This document shows positions 11,395 to 21,432 of a stretch of DNA of 64,000 bases, in pieces; the stretch's first letter is position 1, and each line of letters opens with the position of its first letter. Source of the DNA: Pirellulales bacterium (lineage in GTDB: Bacteria; Planctomycetota; Planctomycetia; Pirellulales; PALSA-1355); contig JALHMI010000012.1 in assembly GCA_022844125.1 (NCBI GenBank), positions 1 through 64,000 of the forward strand, in the 5' to 3' direction. A model generated the notes under the pieces. It was not told the origin of the DNA and ran no database searches. It worked only from the letters and a program-made list of their open reading frames with translations. The translations under genes and the position numbers were made by a program.

Positions 11395-12564
11395 CTACTG
11401 CACGAACTTCACGCACACCGGCGAACCCACCTCCAGCTTCTGTCCGGTCGATTTCAGCTCACCCGTCTTCGCGTCGATCTTGAACACCGTGATTGTGTCC
11501 GAGGCCTGGTTGCCGGCCAGCAGATACGCGCCGGTCGGATCGATCCCGAAGCCGCGTGGCGTGCTCCCTTCGGTCGAGACGTTTTGAATCTGCTTCAGCG
11601 TGCCGTCTTTCTCGTTCACCGCGAACACGCTGATCGTGTCGTGTCCCCGGTTTGAGCCGTAGACAAACTTCCCGCTCGGATGCACCTGCACCTCCGCCGT
11701 GCTGTAGCCTTCCTTCACTTTCTCATCGCCCGGCAGGTTGCTCACCGTTTGCTTCGGCGTGAGCACGCCCCGCTTGGCGTCGTAGTCGAAGGCCGTCACG
11801 GTGCAATCCATCTCGTTGATCACATAGGCGTACTTGCCCGACGGATGAAACGCAAAATGCCGCGGACCCGCGCCCGGCGCCGTCGAGGCCGACGGCGGAT
11901 CGTTTGCCGTGAGCGTGCCCGCTGACGGATCGAGCTTGTAGACCAGCACCTTGTCGAGTCCCAGGTCGGCCGCCACGGCGAACGCGTTGTCCGGCGAGGG
12001 GTTGATCGAGTGCGCGTGCGGAGCTTCCTGCCGCTGCCTGTTGACGCTGCTTCCTGCGTGCTGGATCGCCGAAGCGGCCGGCGCAAGCTTGCCGTCCTCG
12101 CCAATCGGCAGCGACGCCACGCTGCCACCGCCATAGTTGGCGACCAGCGCCACGCGGCCACTCTTATCGACCGTCACGTGACACGGCCCGCGTCCTTCGC
12201 TCGACTGCTCGTTGAGCGGTGCGAGCTTGCCGGTCGCCCTATCAATCGCGAACGCGCTCACGCCACCGGTCGGCTTGCCATCGCGATCTTCGATCTCGCT
12301 CACCGAGTACAGAAACTTCTGCGTCGGATGAATCGCCACGAACGACGGGTTCTTCACCTTCGCCGCCAGACCCAGCGGCGTGCACTTGCCGCTCGCCAGA
12401 TCGAGCCGATAGGCATAGATCCCTTCGCTCTTCGGTCCGCTGTACGTGCCGACGTAGACCAGCAGTTCGCCGGGCTTATTTGCTTCAGCCGCCGGGGCAG
12501 GGGAGGGCGTCGTCATCAGCATCGTTCCCACAAGAATAAGGATCAGGTTCGTGTAGCGCATCAT
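11395..12564 (-). CDS. lactonase family protein (7-bladed propeller, 6-phosphogluconolactonase-like)
   Basis: VYVGTYSGPKSEGIYAYRLD; GAGPRHFAFHPSGKYAYVINE; signal peptide. Confidence 0.88.
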   Translation of the reverse strand: MMRYTNLILILVGTMLMTTPSPAPAAEANKPGELLVYVGTYSGPKSEGIYAYRLDLASGKCTPLGLAAKVKNPSFVAIHPTQKFLYSVSEIEDRDGKPTGGVSAFAIDRATGKLAPLNEQSSEGRGPCHVTVDKSGRVALVANYGGGSVASLPIGEDGKLAPAASAIQHAGSSVNRQRQEAPHAHSINPSPDNAFAVAADLGLDKVLVYKLDPSAGTLTANDPPSASTAPGAGPRHFAFHPSGKYAYVINEMDCTVTAFDYDAKRGVLTPKQTVSNLPGDEKVKEGYSTAEVQVHPSGKFVYGSNRGHDTISVFAVNEKDGTLKQIQNVSTEGSTPRGFGIDPTGAYLLAGNQASDTITVFKIDAKTGELKSTGQKLEVGSPVCVKFVQ

Positions 12565-12582
12565 GGCTCCCAGGGTTTCGTC

Positions 12583-12658
12583 GGGGACTGTCCCAATTTT
12601 GCGATCTGCGTCCAAATTGGATGAGCAAGCGACTCCGCGAGCAAAATGGGGCTGTCCC
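12583..12658. repeat. inverted repeat GGGGACTGTCCCAATTTTGC ... GCAAAATGGGGCTGTCCCC
   Basis: arms at 12583-12602 and 12640-12658. Confidence 0.7.
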
Positions 12659-12789
12659 CCTCGGCGTCAGGTTGGCTTTGTAACGCGAAGTTGCTGCGGG
12701 CGCGATTGTAACTCGCCGTCCGGCGCCAAGCTACCAAACGGCCGGCAGCACTGCTGGCGCCGCAACACGAACCGGCCAAGTTCGGTTTC

Positions 12790-12816
12790 AGCCCCCGGCT
12801 CTGCCGACGGGGTTCT
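12790..12816. repeat. AGCCCCCGGCTCTGCCGACGGGGTTCT hairpin element
   Basis: same family as 9336, 42153 and 63667. Confidence 0.7.
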
Positions 12817-12942
12817 TCTCGCCGGGCGCGAAGTTAAGCCACCTGCAATTGACGCTTCCTCCCCGTGGCGATACTCTCCCCGCCCCGTTTTGTTCCGTGG
12901 CCGAGCCCGCTTCCCTTTGGCCGAAAGTTGGAGGATGAGTTG

Positions 12943-15900
12943 ATGCGATTTGCGTCTGCATGCCTGGTTTCGCTCGTCGTAGCTTATACCTGCTTCGGTC
13001 AAAGCGGCGAACCCGCGCCGGCCGTTCCCAAGACAGCCTGCCTACGGTCGGCCGGACCTCAATCGGCCTGTTCCAAATCCGCCTGTTCCAAGGCGGCGGC
13101 TTGTCCGACGGCATCCGCCTGTCCCACAGCGAGCGCCTGTCCGCCGGCTTCGCATTGCCCGTCGAGTTCGGTTACTGCGTGTGCCGAGGCCACGGCCTGC
13201 ACGAAAGCGGGCGCGTGTTCCACGAAGACCGTCTGTAAGCCGAGTCGTGCAGAGTCTCTCAGCATCAGTGAATGGATGGACCTCGGGTCAACGTCGCAGA
13301 CGGAGCCCGGTGCCTCGACTTGTGAGTCAAACACGGCCTGTGCGAATGACACTGGCTGCGAGAGCATCGCCGACTGTGCAGCCAGCCGAATCGCCGCCCG
13401 GGCCGCGCTCGCCCAGAAGTTGTCCGCCTGCCAAACTCGAGCCAAGACCGACGCGATCGCGCGGCATCCGGAGCTGCTTGGCAACAGCGTGAGCGTTGCC
13501 ACCCCAGCTTGTGCTGCAAGCGCCGAAGCGTGTGCCGCGAAACAGTGCACTACGAAATCATCTGCGACCGCAAGCTGCGAAACCGGGGCCTGCGCCGCGA
13601 AGACTTGTGAGACAGGAGCCTGCTCGACCAAAGCCTGCCCCACGACCACGCTCGCCACTGCCGCGTGTGCTACTGCCGCCTGTGAATCCAGCGATTGCTG
13701 CCAGTCGAAGAATCGCCCGACAGAGAACACCGCCGTCGCCTCCAACGACTCCGTCACGCCCGGCATGCGCAAATGCTTTGAACTGAACTCGCGCGAAGCG
13801 ACGATGGTCACCAGCGCCGAGCGACTCGATCACCTACAGAAGGCCGCCGAGCACCTGGCCGCCGCCGGTTGCGAAAAAGAGGACGCCTGCGTCACCGCCT
13901 GGGCCACCGAAGTCAAACAGGACCTCGCGGCCCATATGCGCGAAATGTCCGAGGTGCTTAAGGAAGCCGCCGGCGACTTAGAAGAGGAGCTCAAAGCCGC
14001 GGGCACCAACGAGACCGCTGCCACCGCATGCCAATCTGCTGCGAGCGACTGCGAGAGCACAACATCGCCTGAACCCGCCTGCGACAAGACCGCCACCTGC
14101 CCGAGTGCCCACGCGACCTCGTTAGCTGTTGCTTCGGATTTTCGTGATCTGACACCGCTGTCGATGGTCCAGGTCCAAGTCTTGGAGGTCAATCTGAGCA
14201 GCATGCGCCGGCTTGGTTTGGACTTTCCCGGGTGCGCCTCGTCTCAGTGTGAACCGGGTACGGCCAGCGTTTGTATCGCTCGGCCGGAAGTCATCCATAG
14301 GACGATGATGACTCTACTCGACAAAGCAGCTGCGCGAATTGTTGGTCTGCCTCAGGTAAGTTTTCAAAAGCTCGACTGGTCAAAGCCCCACCACTTTGAG
14401 CTTCGTCACTCGGAGACGGGCTCGCACCTGGAAGTCACAACGACGAATCTCGACGGCGGCCGAACACAAGTTGCGATCCATCCCTGCCCGGGTGACGCTC
14501 CGGCGGACGAAACTGCTGCCCGCGCTCGTGCGATCTACGAGGTCGATGCCGAATTCGAGATCGAACCAGGTAAAGTGGCCATTGTCGGCGGCCACGTTGA
14601 TACCCGCGTTCGCGTAGAAAAACGCGGAAGTGCGACCGCGGTCACGGTGCATACCCGAGAAGAGCAAGTCCAAACGCTCTTCATCGTAACTCGCATTGCG
14701 GGCCCGCCGTCGAAAGTCACCCCGGTCGGCCATACCGAACCGAGCAAGACCAGCAGCGGCGCAGTCTGCCCGACGGCCTGCGACAAGGCGGTTCTCAAAA
14801 CGACTGCCAAGAAGTCTTGCGAAACGTCCACCTGCCAGAGCGCTGCAACCTGTCCGACGGCCATCTGCCCAACGGCAAGCTGCCCGACAGCCGCAACCAA
14901 CTGTGACTCGGCTCACACGCCGGCCTGCCGTGCGGCCACCGGCGTCGCAGCCTCGACGTGTCCGCTGACAAGCGACGCTCAGTTGCTCACGGCCTGCGAA
15001 GCCGCTAAGGGCTGTGCCGCGAAGAGCGCTGCGGCTATCGCCTGCGAGAAGAAGTCGTGTGACGCTCAGGTCGCCGCCCGCTGTGCCAAGGCTGGCGGCT
15101 GCCAGAAGACCGTCGCGTGCGACGAGTCCAGCGCCTGTCAAACGGCCGTCGCCTGCGACAAAGTTTCGATCTGCCCTCCGACCGCGTTCCTCGCCGAAGC
15201 AATTGCCACCGACGCCGCCGCCGAGTGCTGCGAGCGCAGCAAGTGTGCGAAGCAAGGCGTCTGCTGCAAGCAGGGCGAGTGTTGCAATCAAGATGCGTGC
15301 CCCGCCATGGCCAGCACCGCCACCGCGACCGACGAGCCGTGCGCCACCGAAGCCTGCGCCGACGCGCCGTGTGGCGTCGCGACGAGTAACGCCGGCTGCA
15401 TCGGCGTCATCGCCTGCGATACCGGCATCCAGACTGCTGCTGTTCCGGTGAGTGTTGCGGCCCCCGTCGCCACGGGCTCGTACATCGAGATGCACCTCTC
15501 GCACCTCGCCAAAGCCGCCGAGCACCTGACGCACGCCGGCCTCGCCGAAGAAGCCGCCAGCGTGAGCGTTTTGGCCAACAAGCTGCGCCAGGAACTGATC
15601 GCCGCGAAGCAAGCACAGATCGCCAGCCTTCAAGCCGAGATCGCGGCCCTCCAAGCGGACTGCGATGCGGTGTGCCGTGCTCCCGCGATCGACTCGGCCA
15701 TGGCAGTGCCCGACTGCCCGCCGGCTGCCTGTGCAGAACCGGAGTGCAGCTCGCCGATTGCCTTGCCTCCGGTGCCCGTGGCCGCGCCCGTGCTTCCTGC
15801 ACCTCCGTTTGAAACCACTCAAGCGCACGACGCCAAAGCGCACAAGCAGATCCTGCTCAAGGTTAAAGTTGTCGAAGTCTCCATGAGCCGCCTGCACAAA

Positions 15901-16452
15901 CTGGGTTTCGGCCTGGCCGCCATTCAGCCCGGCGCATCTGTGCCTGGTGACGGCTTGGCTGGCCTGCTCGAAGCTCTGCAGCGCGAGAACGCCGTCAAGG
16001 TGCTCGCCGAGCCGAGTGTGGTGCTGTCGAACGGACGTCCCGCCTCTTATCACGTCGGCGGCAGCGTCTCGCTTCCCAAGCCGGGCGGCAAACCTGGCGA
16101 ATGCACCATGCACGAGATCGGCACGCGACTTGACGCCGTGGCAGTGATACTTGACGACCACCGTGTGCGGCTCGACATTCGTCCGCGAGTCGCCGAGCTG
16201 CAGACGTTAGCCGGCCATGGCCCCAGTATTTGCGTGCGTGAAGTCGATACCGGTTTCGATACCGAGCTCGGCACGACCGTCGTCCTGGGCGGACTGCTCC
16301 AGGACCGCTTCCTGACCGAAAAAGACCCCAAAACACTGGAAGATCGTCAGGTACACGACCAGCGCCAGCTCTTCTTCCTGGTCACGCCCTGCGCGATGGG
16401 CGACGACTCGGCGGTCCAGCCCGCCAGTCATGCCGAGCCGATCGCCCGATAA
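12943..16452 (+). CDS. secreted cysteine-rich repetitive protein with two secretin-like domains
   Basis: GGAGG upstream of ATG; signal peptide MRFASACLVSLVVAYTCFGQ; ACxxxxxCPTA-type repeats; VQVQVLEVNLSSMRRLGLDF and LKVKVVEVSMSRLHKLGFGL; C-terminal VKVLAEPSVVLSNGRPASYHVGG ... TVVLGGLLQDR. Confidence 0.85.
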   Translation: MRFASACLVSLVVAYTCFGQSGEPAPAVPKTACLRSAGPQSACSKSACSKAAACPTASACPTASACPPASHCPSSSVTACAEATACTKAGACSTKTVCKPSRAESLSISEWMDLGSTSQTEPGASTCESNTACANDTGCESIADCAASRIAARAALAQKLSACQTRAKTDAIARHPELLGNSVSVATPACAASAEACAAKQCTTKSSATASCETGACAAKTCETGACSTKACPTTTLATAACATAACESSDCCQSKNRPTENTAVASNDSVTPGMRKCFELNSREATMVTSAERLDHLQKAAEHLAAAGCEKEDACVTAWATEVKQDLAAHMREMSEVLKEAAGDLEEELKAAGTNETAATACQSAASDCESTTSPEPACDKTATCPSAHATSLAVASDFRDLTPLSMVQVQVLEVNLSSMRRLGLDFPGCASSQCEPGTASVCIARPEVIHRTMMTLLDKAAARIVGLPQVSFQKLDWSKPHHFELRHSETGSHLEVTTTNLDGGRTQVAIHPCPGDAPADETAARARAIYEVDAEFEIEPGKVAIVGGHVDTRVRVEKRGSATAVTVHTREEQVQTLFIVTRIAGPPSKVTPVGHTEPSKTSSGAVCPTACDKAVLKTTAKKSCETSTCQSAATCPTAICPTASCPTAATNCDSAHTPACRAATGVAASTCPLTSDAQLLTACEAAKGCAAKSAAAIACEKKSCDAQVAARCAKAGGCQKTVACDESSACQTAVACDKVSICPPTAFLAEAIATDAAAECCERSKCAKQGVCCKQGECCNQDACPAMASTATATDEPCATEACADAPCGVATSNAGCIGVIACDTGIQTAAVPVSVAAPVATGSYIEMHLSHLAKAAEHLTHAGLAEEAASVSVLANKLRQELIAAKQAQIASLQAEIAALQADCDAVCRAPAIDSAMAVPDCPPAACAEPECSSPIALPPVPVAAPVLPAPPFETTQAHDAKAHKQILLKVKVVEVSMSRLHKLGFGLAAIQPGASVPGDGLAGLLEALQRENAVKVLAEPSVVLSNGRPASYHVGGSVSLPKPGGKPGECTMHEIGTRLDAVAVILDDHRVRLDIRPRVAELQTLAGHGPSICVREVDTGFDTELGTTVVLGGLLQDRFLTEKDPKTLEDRQVHDQRQLFFLVTPCAMGDDSAVQPASHAEPIAR

Positions 16453-16490
16453 CTCAGGAGCGCCTCATTGACGCGTGGTAAGATCGTGGC

Positions 16491-16805
16491 ATGAGCGACC
16501 GACCTGATTGGCTTCCCGAGCCAGAAAAACCGCCGAGCCGGCCGGTTGGAGAACGACTTCGACTGGGAGCGGCGAACGTTCTTTCACTGTTTGTTTTCGC
16601 TTCGGGTCTGGTCTGCCTGATGGTCGCAATGACCCAACTCGGTCAACTGGCAAGAGGCGGAAACAAATTGGCGCCGCGAATGGTATCGGCGCTCACGCTT
16701 TTCGGTGGGCTGTGTCTGGTCGTGGCTTATCTTTGGCGCTGGTGCTTGCGCTATGCACGAATCGGTTTGGCTAAGGACCACGCCACAGACGACCGTCGGC
16801 ACTAA
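16491..16805 (+). CDS. small two-TM hypothetical protein
   Basis: 104-aa ORF with two hydrophobic segments. Confidence 0.55.
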   Translation: MSDRPDWLPEPEKPPSRPVGERLRLGAANVLSLFVFASGLVCLMVAMTQLGQLARGGNKLAPRMVSALTLFGGLCLVVAYLWRWCLRYARIGLAKDHATDDRRH

Positions 16806-16874
16806 GTGCCTCTGCCGAACATTACTACAATAAGTCAATGCGTCTCAGAGTCTTTTCTTCCCGGAGCACCCATC

Positions 16875-17195
16875 GTGTGCGTGAAGTTCATCCTGGTGTT
16901 GTCCATCGGTTGTGGTCTCGCGTCCGTCGCACTGGCCGATAACGACTTTCCGGCCTACGCCAATCCCACCAACTTCGGACAGTGGGAAAGTCCCATCCAG
17001 CAGATGCGCAGCGGCGCCGCCGATCAACTGCAGGCTACCGGCTTTCAGTCCAGTGCCCAGATACTGCGCTCGACGGTGACGCGGCCGAGTCTGCCCTGGT
17101 TTAATGACGTCGTTGGCAAGCCGGACGATCACACGCGCAACCAGCGTGTCATCTTTTTTGCACCAACTGGCTCGATGATCCTGCTCGGAAAGTAG
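16875..17195 (+). CDS. hypothetical secreted protein
   Basis: signal-peptide-like VCVKFILVLSIGCGLASVALA from GTG; start uncertain. Confidence 0.55.
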   Translation: MCVKFILVLSIGCGLASVALADNDFPAYANPTNFGQWESPIQQMRSGAADQLQATGFQSSAQILRSTVTRPSLPWFNDVVGKPDDHTRNQRVIFFAPTGSMILLGK

Positions 17196-17259
17196 AGTCC
17201 GTCGATGAGGGAACCCACTCGGCTGGGTACCCTCGCCTGCGCGTCGGGCGACTATCGTG

Positions 17260-17325
17260 CCGTGCCTGCCCTCGCTCTTTCCTCTGTGTACCTCCGTGTC
17301 CTCTGTGGTGAATTCTCTTCGTGTT
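17260..17325. repeat. dispersed-repeat-like sequence (encodes spurious HHRGHGGTQRKE on minus strand)
   Basis: ctttcctctgtgtacctccgtgtcctctgtggtgaa; low-complexity phrase I recognise from many environmental genomes. Confidence 0.55.
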
Positions 17326-19393
17326 ACTTCGCTCCCGGCGGCACATACTTCTTCAGCCAGTCGAACACCTCCTTGTGCCAGTACTCGCTGTTCGCCGGCT
17401 TGAGCACCCAGTGCCCTTCGTCCGGAAAGTTCACCATCCGGCTCGGAATGCCCAGCCGCTGCAATGTCGTGAACATCATCAACCCTTCGCCGATTGGCAC
17501 GCGAAAGTCCTGGTCGTTGTGAATCACCAGCATCGGCGTCTTGAAGTTCTTCGCGAACAGGTGCGGCGAGAACTTCTCATAGCTCTCGCGGTTCACCCAG
17601 GGTGGACCGCCATGTTCCCATTCGTCGAACCATAGCTCCTCGGTCGTCGAGTACATGCTGTCGAAGTTGAATACGCCGCAGTGCGTGATCAGCGTCTTGA
17701 ACTTGTCGGTGTGCCCTGCGAACCAGTTCATCATGTACCCGCCGAAGCTCGCCCCGGCGGCGGCCATCCGCGAACTGTCGATATACGGCAGCTTTTCCAG
17801 ATAGTCGACGCCCGCCATCAGGTCGTCGAAACACTTGCCGCCCCAGTCGCCGCTAATCTCGTCGACATACTTCTGGCCAAAGCCCGTGCTGCCGCGCGGG
17901 TTCGGCATCGCCACGACATACCCCTGCGCCGCCCAGAGCTGCGGATTCCAGCGATAGCTCCAGCTGTCGTCCCAGGCCCCCTGCGGCCCGCCGTGCACCA
18001 GGTACACCAGCGGCCACTTCTGCTTCGCATCAAAGCCCGGGGGCGTCAGGATCCACATCTGCATCGGCGTGCCGCCGGCGCCCTTCACAGTCACGCTCTC
18101 CGGCTTGTTCATCGTGATCTCGGCCAGCAGCTTCTCGTTGACGTTCGTCACGTTGCGCACCTTGCCCGAGGCTGTTTCGATTGCCACCACTTCTGCCGGC
18201 GCGTTCATCGTGGCGCGCGTCGCCGTGAGCGTCTTGCCGTCCTTGCTCACGCTCGGTGAACCGAACGCTCCGCCACTCGCCAGTTCCGTGAGCGCGCCGT
18301 CCTTGACGTTCACCTTGCAGATCGGCACGCCGCCGTTCCGCTCGCTGGTGCAGTAGATCGTCGCGTCGTCTCCCCACGCAAAGGCATCGATCGAACGATC
18401 GTGCGCCGCCGTGATGCTCCGGGGTTTCCCGCCCGCCGCCGGCATCACGATGAGTTGCCAGCGGTCCGCCTCGAAACCCGCTCTCTCCTGTGCTCGATAC
18501 GCGATCCACTTCCCGTCCGGGCTGAACCGGGGGCAGCTATCCGCCGCCGCGTTGTCCTTCGTCAGATTCACGGCCGTGCCGCCCGCGATCGGCACGCGCC
18601 ACAAATCGTGGTTCGTGCTCCAGGCTTCCTCTTTCTGCGCGGGCGCGGTGTACACAATCGCCTGGCTGCCCGGCGTGAAGGTGAAGTCGTCCCCTATCGA
18701 GAACGTCGAGCTCGTCGGATAGCCGTCGAAGTCGCCCGGCGTCACGTCGCGCGGTTCGCCGCCCGTCGCAGGCAACACAAACAAGTGCTGCCGCTTCCCT
18801 TCGACCCACGAGTCCCAATGCCGGAAGAACAACTTGTCGAACACCCGCGCCTTCACCGGGTTCTTCTCAATCTCTTCCGCCTTCTTCTTGTTGGCCTCGT
18901 TGCTCTCGGCATACGGCTTGTCCGAAAACTCGGGATACACGGCCGAGACGAACGCCACCAACTTGCCGTCTGGCGACCAGATGCCCGTCGCCGCGCCGGT
19001 TGAGATCGTCGTCAGCTGCTTTGCTTCGCCGCCGGCCACCAGGTCGAGCACCCAGAGCTGCCCTTCGTCCGAACGATCCGACTCGAACAGCAGCTTCGTG
19101 CCGTCGGGGCTGAACCGCGGATGGCTATCGTGCTTCGGTCCGCCGGTGAGTTGCCGCGCTTCTCCGCCTGCAATCGGCGCCAGCCAGATCGTCGAGGTGC
19201 TCGCATTCTTCTCCTTGTTCACCACGCTCACGACATAGGCCACGCTCTTGCCGTCGGGGCTGATCTGGGGATCGCTGATTCGCTTCAGTGCGAACATGTC
19301 GTTCATCGTGAGCGGCCGCTCGGCGGCCGAGGCAGGTTGAGTCGACAATAATAGTCCTCCCAGGACGAAGGCGGTGAGCAGGCAAGTTCGCAT
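17324..19393 (-). CDS. S9 family peptidase (prolyl oligopeptidase family)
   Basis: WD40-like propeller; GASFGGYMMNW nucleophile; VIHNDQDFRVP; DEGHWV; signal peptide. Confidence 0.93.
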   Translation of the reverse strand: MRTCLLTAFVLGGLLLSTQPASAAERPLTMNDMFALKRISDPQISPDGKSVAYVVSVVNKEKNASTSTIWLAPIAGGEARQLTGGPKHDSHPRFSPDGTKLLFESDRSDEGQLWVLDLVAGGEAKQLTTISTGAATGIWSPDGKLVAFVSAVYPEFSDKPYAESNEANKKKAEEIEKNPVKARVFDKLFFRHWDSWVEGKRQHLFVLPATGGEPRDVTPGDFDGYPTSSTFSIGDDFTFTPGSQAIVYTAPAQKEEAWSTNHDLWRVPIAGGTAVNLTKDNAAADSCPRFSPDGKWIAYRAQERAGFEADRWQLIVMPAAGGKPRSITAAHDRSIDAFAWGDDATIYCTSERNGGVPICKVNVKDGALTELASGGAFGSPSVSKDGKTLTATRATMNAPAEVVAIETASGKVRNVTNVNEKLLAEITMNKPESVTVKGAGGTPMQMWILTPPGFDAKQKWPLVYLVHGGPQGAWDDSWSYRWNPQLWAAQGYVVAMPNPRGSTGFGQKYVDEISGDWGGKCFDDLMAGVDYLEKLPYIDSSRMAAAGASFGGYMMNWFAGHTDKFKTLITHCGVFNFDSMYSTTEELWFDEWEHGGPPWVNRESYEKFSPHLFAKNFKTPMLVIHNDQDFRVPIGEGLMMFTTLQRLGIPSRMVNFPDEGHWVLKPANSEYWHKEVFDWLKKYVPPGAK

Positions 19394-19556
19394 GGATGTT
19401 CCTCGCGGCGGTGTCATAGCAGGCGATATCAAAAGCAGGCAGGCCCGGGGGCGACGTTATCGTTTCCAACAGCAACGCAATTGTAGTGCGCCACATCGCG
19501 TTGGGAACCAGTTGCCAGGGGACTTTGGTGATACGGACCTAGTTGCTCCGAGAGCT

Positions 19557-19680
19557 GGGTGCCACGGGTGCTGCGCAGCAGTCACCCGTGCCGCTCCGTT
19601 CAGTCGACCGATTGGATTCTTGTCATTTAGTGCGAGCACAGGTGAGCCGCCACGCGGCCACCTGTGGCACTCAGCGAGGG
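19557..19680. repeat. composite two-hairpin repeat, inverted copy of 5589-5730
   Basis: CACAGGTGAGCCGCCACGCGGCCACCTGTG at 19637-19666; cacgggtgctgcgcagcagtcacccgtg. Confidence 0.7.
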
Positions 19681-19750
19681 AAACCCGGAGTAGCTCGTTG
19701 CCGCAAAGTCTCGGGTTTTCTGCTGTGCCGCCATCCGCTAGTCTGTCGGC

Positions 19751-19993
19751 ATGAGCTACGACGACGAGGACGACGATCTCGATGAAGTCGGCGACGCGGA
19801 AGACGCCTCCGACGTCACGGTCGCCTGTCCCTACTGCGGCGAGGAGATGTACGACGACGCCGAGCAATGCCCGCATTGCGGCCAGTACATCTCGGCGGAA
19901 GACGCCCCGCGCGAGGGCAAACCCGCCTGGATCATCGTCGTCATCCTGCTGTGCGTGGCGATGATGCTCCTGGGGATCATCGTCGGCCTGTAA
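19751..19993 (+). CDS. zinc-ribbon membrane protein
   Basis: CPYCGEEM...CPHCGQYI plus C-terminal TM. Confidence 0.75.
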   Translation: MSYDDEDDDLDEVGDAEDASDVTVACPYCGEEMYDDAEQCPHCGQYISAEDAPREGKPAWIIVVILLCVAMMLLGIIVGL

Positions 19994-20024
19994 CGCACTG
20001 CCCGGCTCGCTCAACTTTCCAAAG

Positions 20025-20046
20025 CCCAGGGAATGCTTTCCCTGGG
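20025..20046. repeat. 22-nt palindromic hairpin CCCAGGGAATGCTTTCCCTGGG
   Basis: inverted repeat; family with 5557 and 54014. Confidence 0.8.
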
Positions 20047-20146
20047 AACTCCTCTCCGACCCACCACAAGTTATTTGACCTTCCCCTTGCGCCCCGTTGT
20101 AATGACGAGACGATCCTTCCACGAACACGCTCGCCAGGACGCTGCC

Positions 20147-21331
20147 ATGAAGTCCGACGCCCCCGAAGCTTCGCTCGCCGCCGAGCCCGGCGCCTATCTC
20201 TTCGAACCCCGCCATCACGAGTTCCGCCAGCTCGTGCGCAGCTTTGTCGACCGCGAAGTGAACCCCCACGCCGACGCCTGGGAAGCCGCCGGCCATGTGC
20301 CGCGCGACCTGTTCCATAAGGCCGGCGAGTTGGGCCTCTTCAAACACGGTGTGCCCGAAGCCGAAGGTGGCACCGGCATCGATTGCCGGATGGCGATCGT
20401 CATGAGCGAAGAAATCTCTCGCGGACACACGCGCGGCGTCGGCATGGCGCTCGGCGCGCACAACGAAATCGCCAAGCCGCACCTGGTGCGCTTCGGCACG
20501 CCCCTGCAGAAGAGTAAGTATTTGGCCGACATGATCGCCGGCCGCAAAGTTGGCGCGCTCGGGGTCACTGAACCCAAGGCCGGCACCAACGTCGCCGGGA
20601 TCAAGACGACCGCCGTCCGCGATGGCGACGGTTGGCTCCTCAGTGGCGAAAAGATGTACATCACCAATGGCGTCGACGCCGACCTGTTCTTCATCGCCGC
20701 CAAGACCGATCCCGCCCGCGGCCGCCAGGGCATCAGCATGCTGCTGGTCGAACGCGATACGCCCGGCTTCTCGCGCACCGAACTCACCGGCAAGCTTGGC
20801 CGGCTCGCCAGCGATACGGGCTACCTGAAGTTCGACAATTGCCGCTTGCCCGCCAGCGCTCTGATCGGCGCCGTCAACCAGGGCTTTTACCAGATCATGC
20901 AGTGCTTCGAGCACGAGCGAATCGTGATCGCCGCAGGCTGCGTCGGCCTGGCCGAAGTCTCGCTCGACGAAACCGTGGCCTACGTCAAACAGCGCGGCTA
21001 CGGCGACGGGCATCTGGCGGACATGCAGGTCACCAAGCAGCGGCTGGCAAAAAGCTACATGGAGCTCGAGGCCGCGCGGCAGCTCGTTTACGGCACCGCC
21101 TGGCGCGTCGTGCGCGGGATCCCCAGCCTCAAGGAAGTCGCCATGGCCAAAGCCTTCGCCGCCGAAGCCGCCTGCCGCATCATCGACGACTGCCTGCAAC
21201 TGCACGGCGGCGCAGGCTACCTGAGCGCCTACCCCATCCAGCGTGCCTATCGCGACATTCGCCTCGACCGCATCGGCGGCGGCACGACCGAAGTCATGTA
21301 CGACATCATCGCCAAGCAGAAGGGGATCTAG
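20147..21331 (+). CDS. acyl-CoA dehydrogenase
   Basis: GALGVTEPKAGTNVAGI, GEKMYITNG, LHGGAGYLSAYPIQRAYRDIRLDRIGGGTTEVM. Confidence 0.95.
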   Translation: MKSDAPEASLAAEPGAYLFEPRHHEFRQLVRSFVDREVNPHADAWEAAGHVPRDLFHKAGELGLFKHGVPEAEGGTGIDCRMAIVMSEEISRGHTRGVGMALGAHNEIAKPHLVRFGTPLQKSKYLADMIAGRKVGALGVTEPKAGTNVAGIKTTAVRDGDGWLLSGEKMYITNGVDADLFFIAAKTDPARGRQGISMLLVERDTPGFSRTELTGKLGRLASDTGYLKFDNCRLPASALIGAVNQGFYQIMQCFEHERIVIAAGCVGLAEVSLDETVAYVKQRGYGDGHLADMQVTKQRLAKSYMELEAARQLVYGTAWRVVRGIPSLKEVAMAKAFAAEAACRIIDDCLQLHGGAGYLSAYPIQRAYRDIRLDRIGGGTTEVMYDIIAKQKGI

Positions 21332-21432
21332 CTCCCGGGTCGACTTCGCCGCGGCCACTGCATTCCTTCCTCGCCAGGTGTGAAGGTTCTTCCCCGCCTC
21401 CCCAAAAGTTGCGGTGGCTGTATTGCGCGTGT

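Noticed and set aside
14380-16161. 593-aa minus-strand ORF inside the Cys-rich gene
   Set aside because: Shadow ORF of a high-GC repetitive gene; Arg/Gly/His-rich, no recognisable motif; the plus frame has signal peptide, SD and domains.
17149-17346. 65-aa ORF with HHRGHGGTQRKE
   Set aside because: Characteristic spurious translation of a widespread low-complexity intergenic repeat, not a protein.
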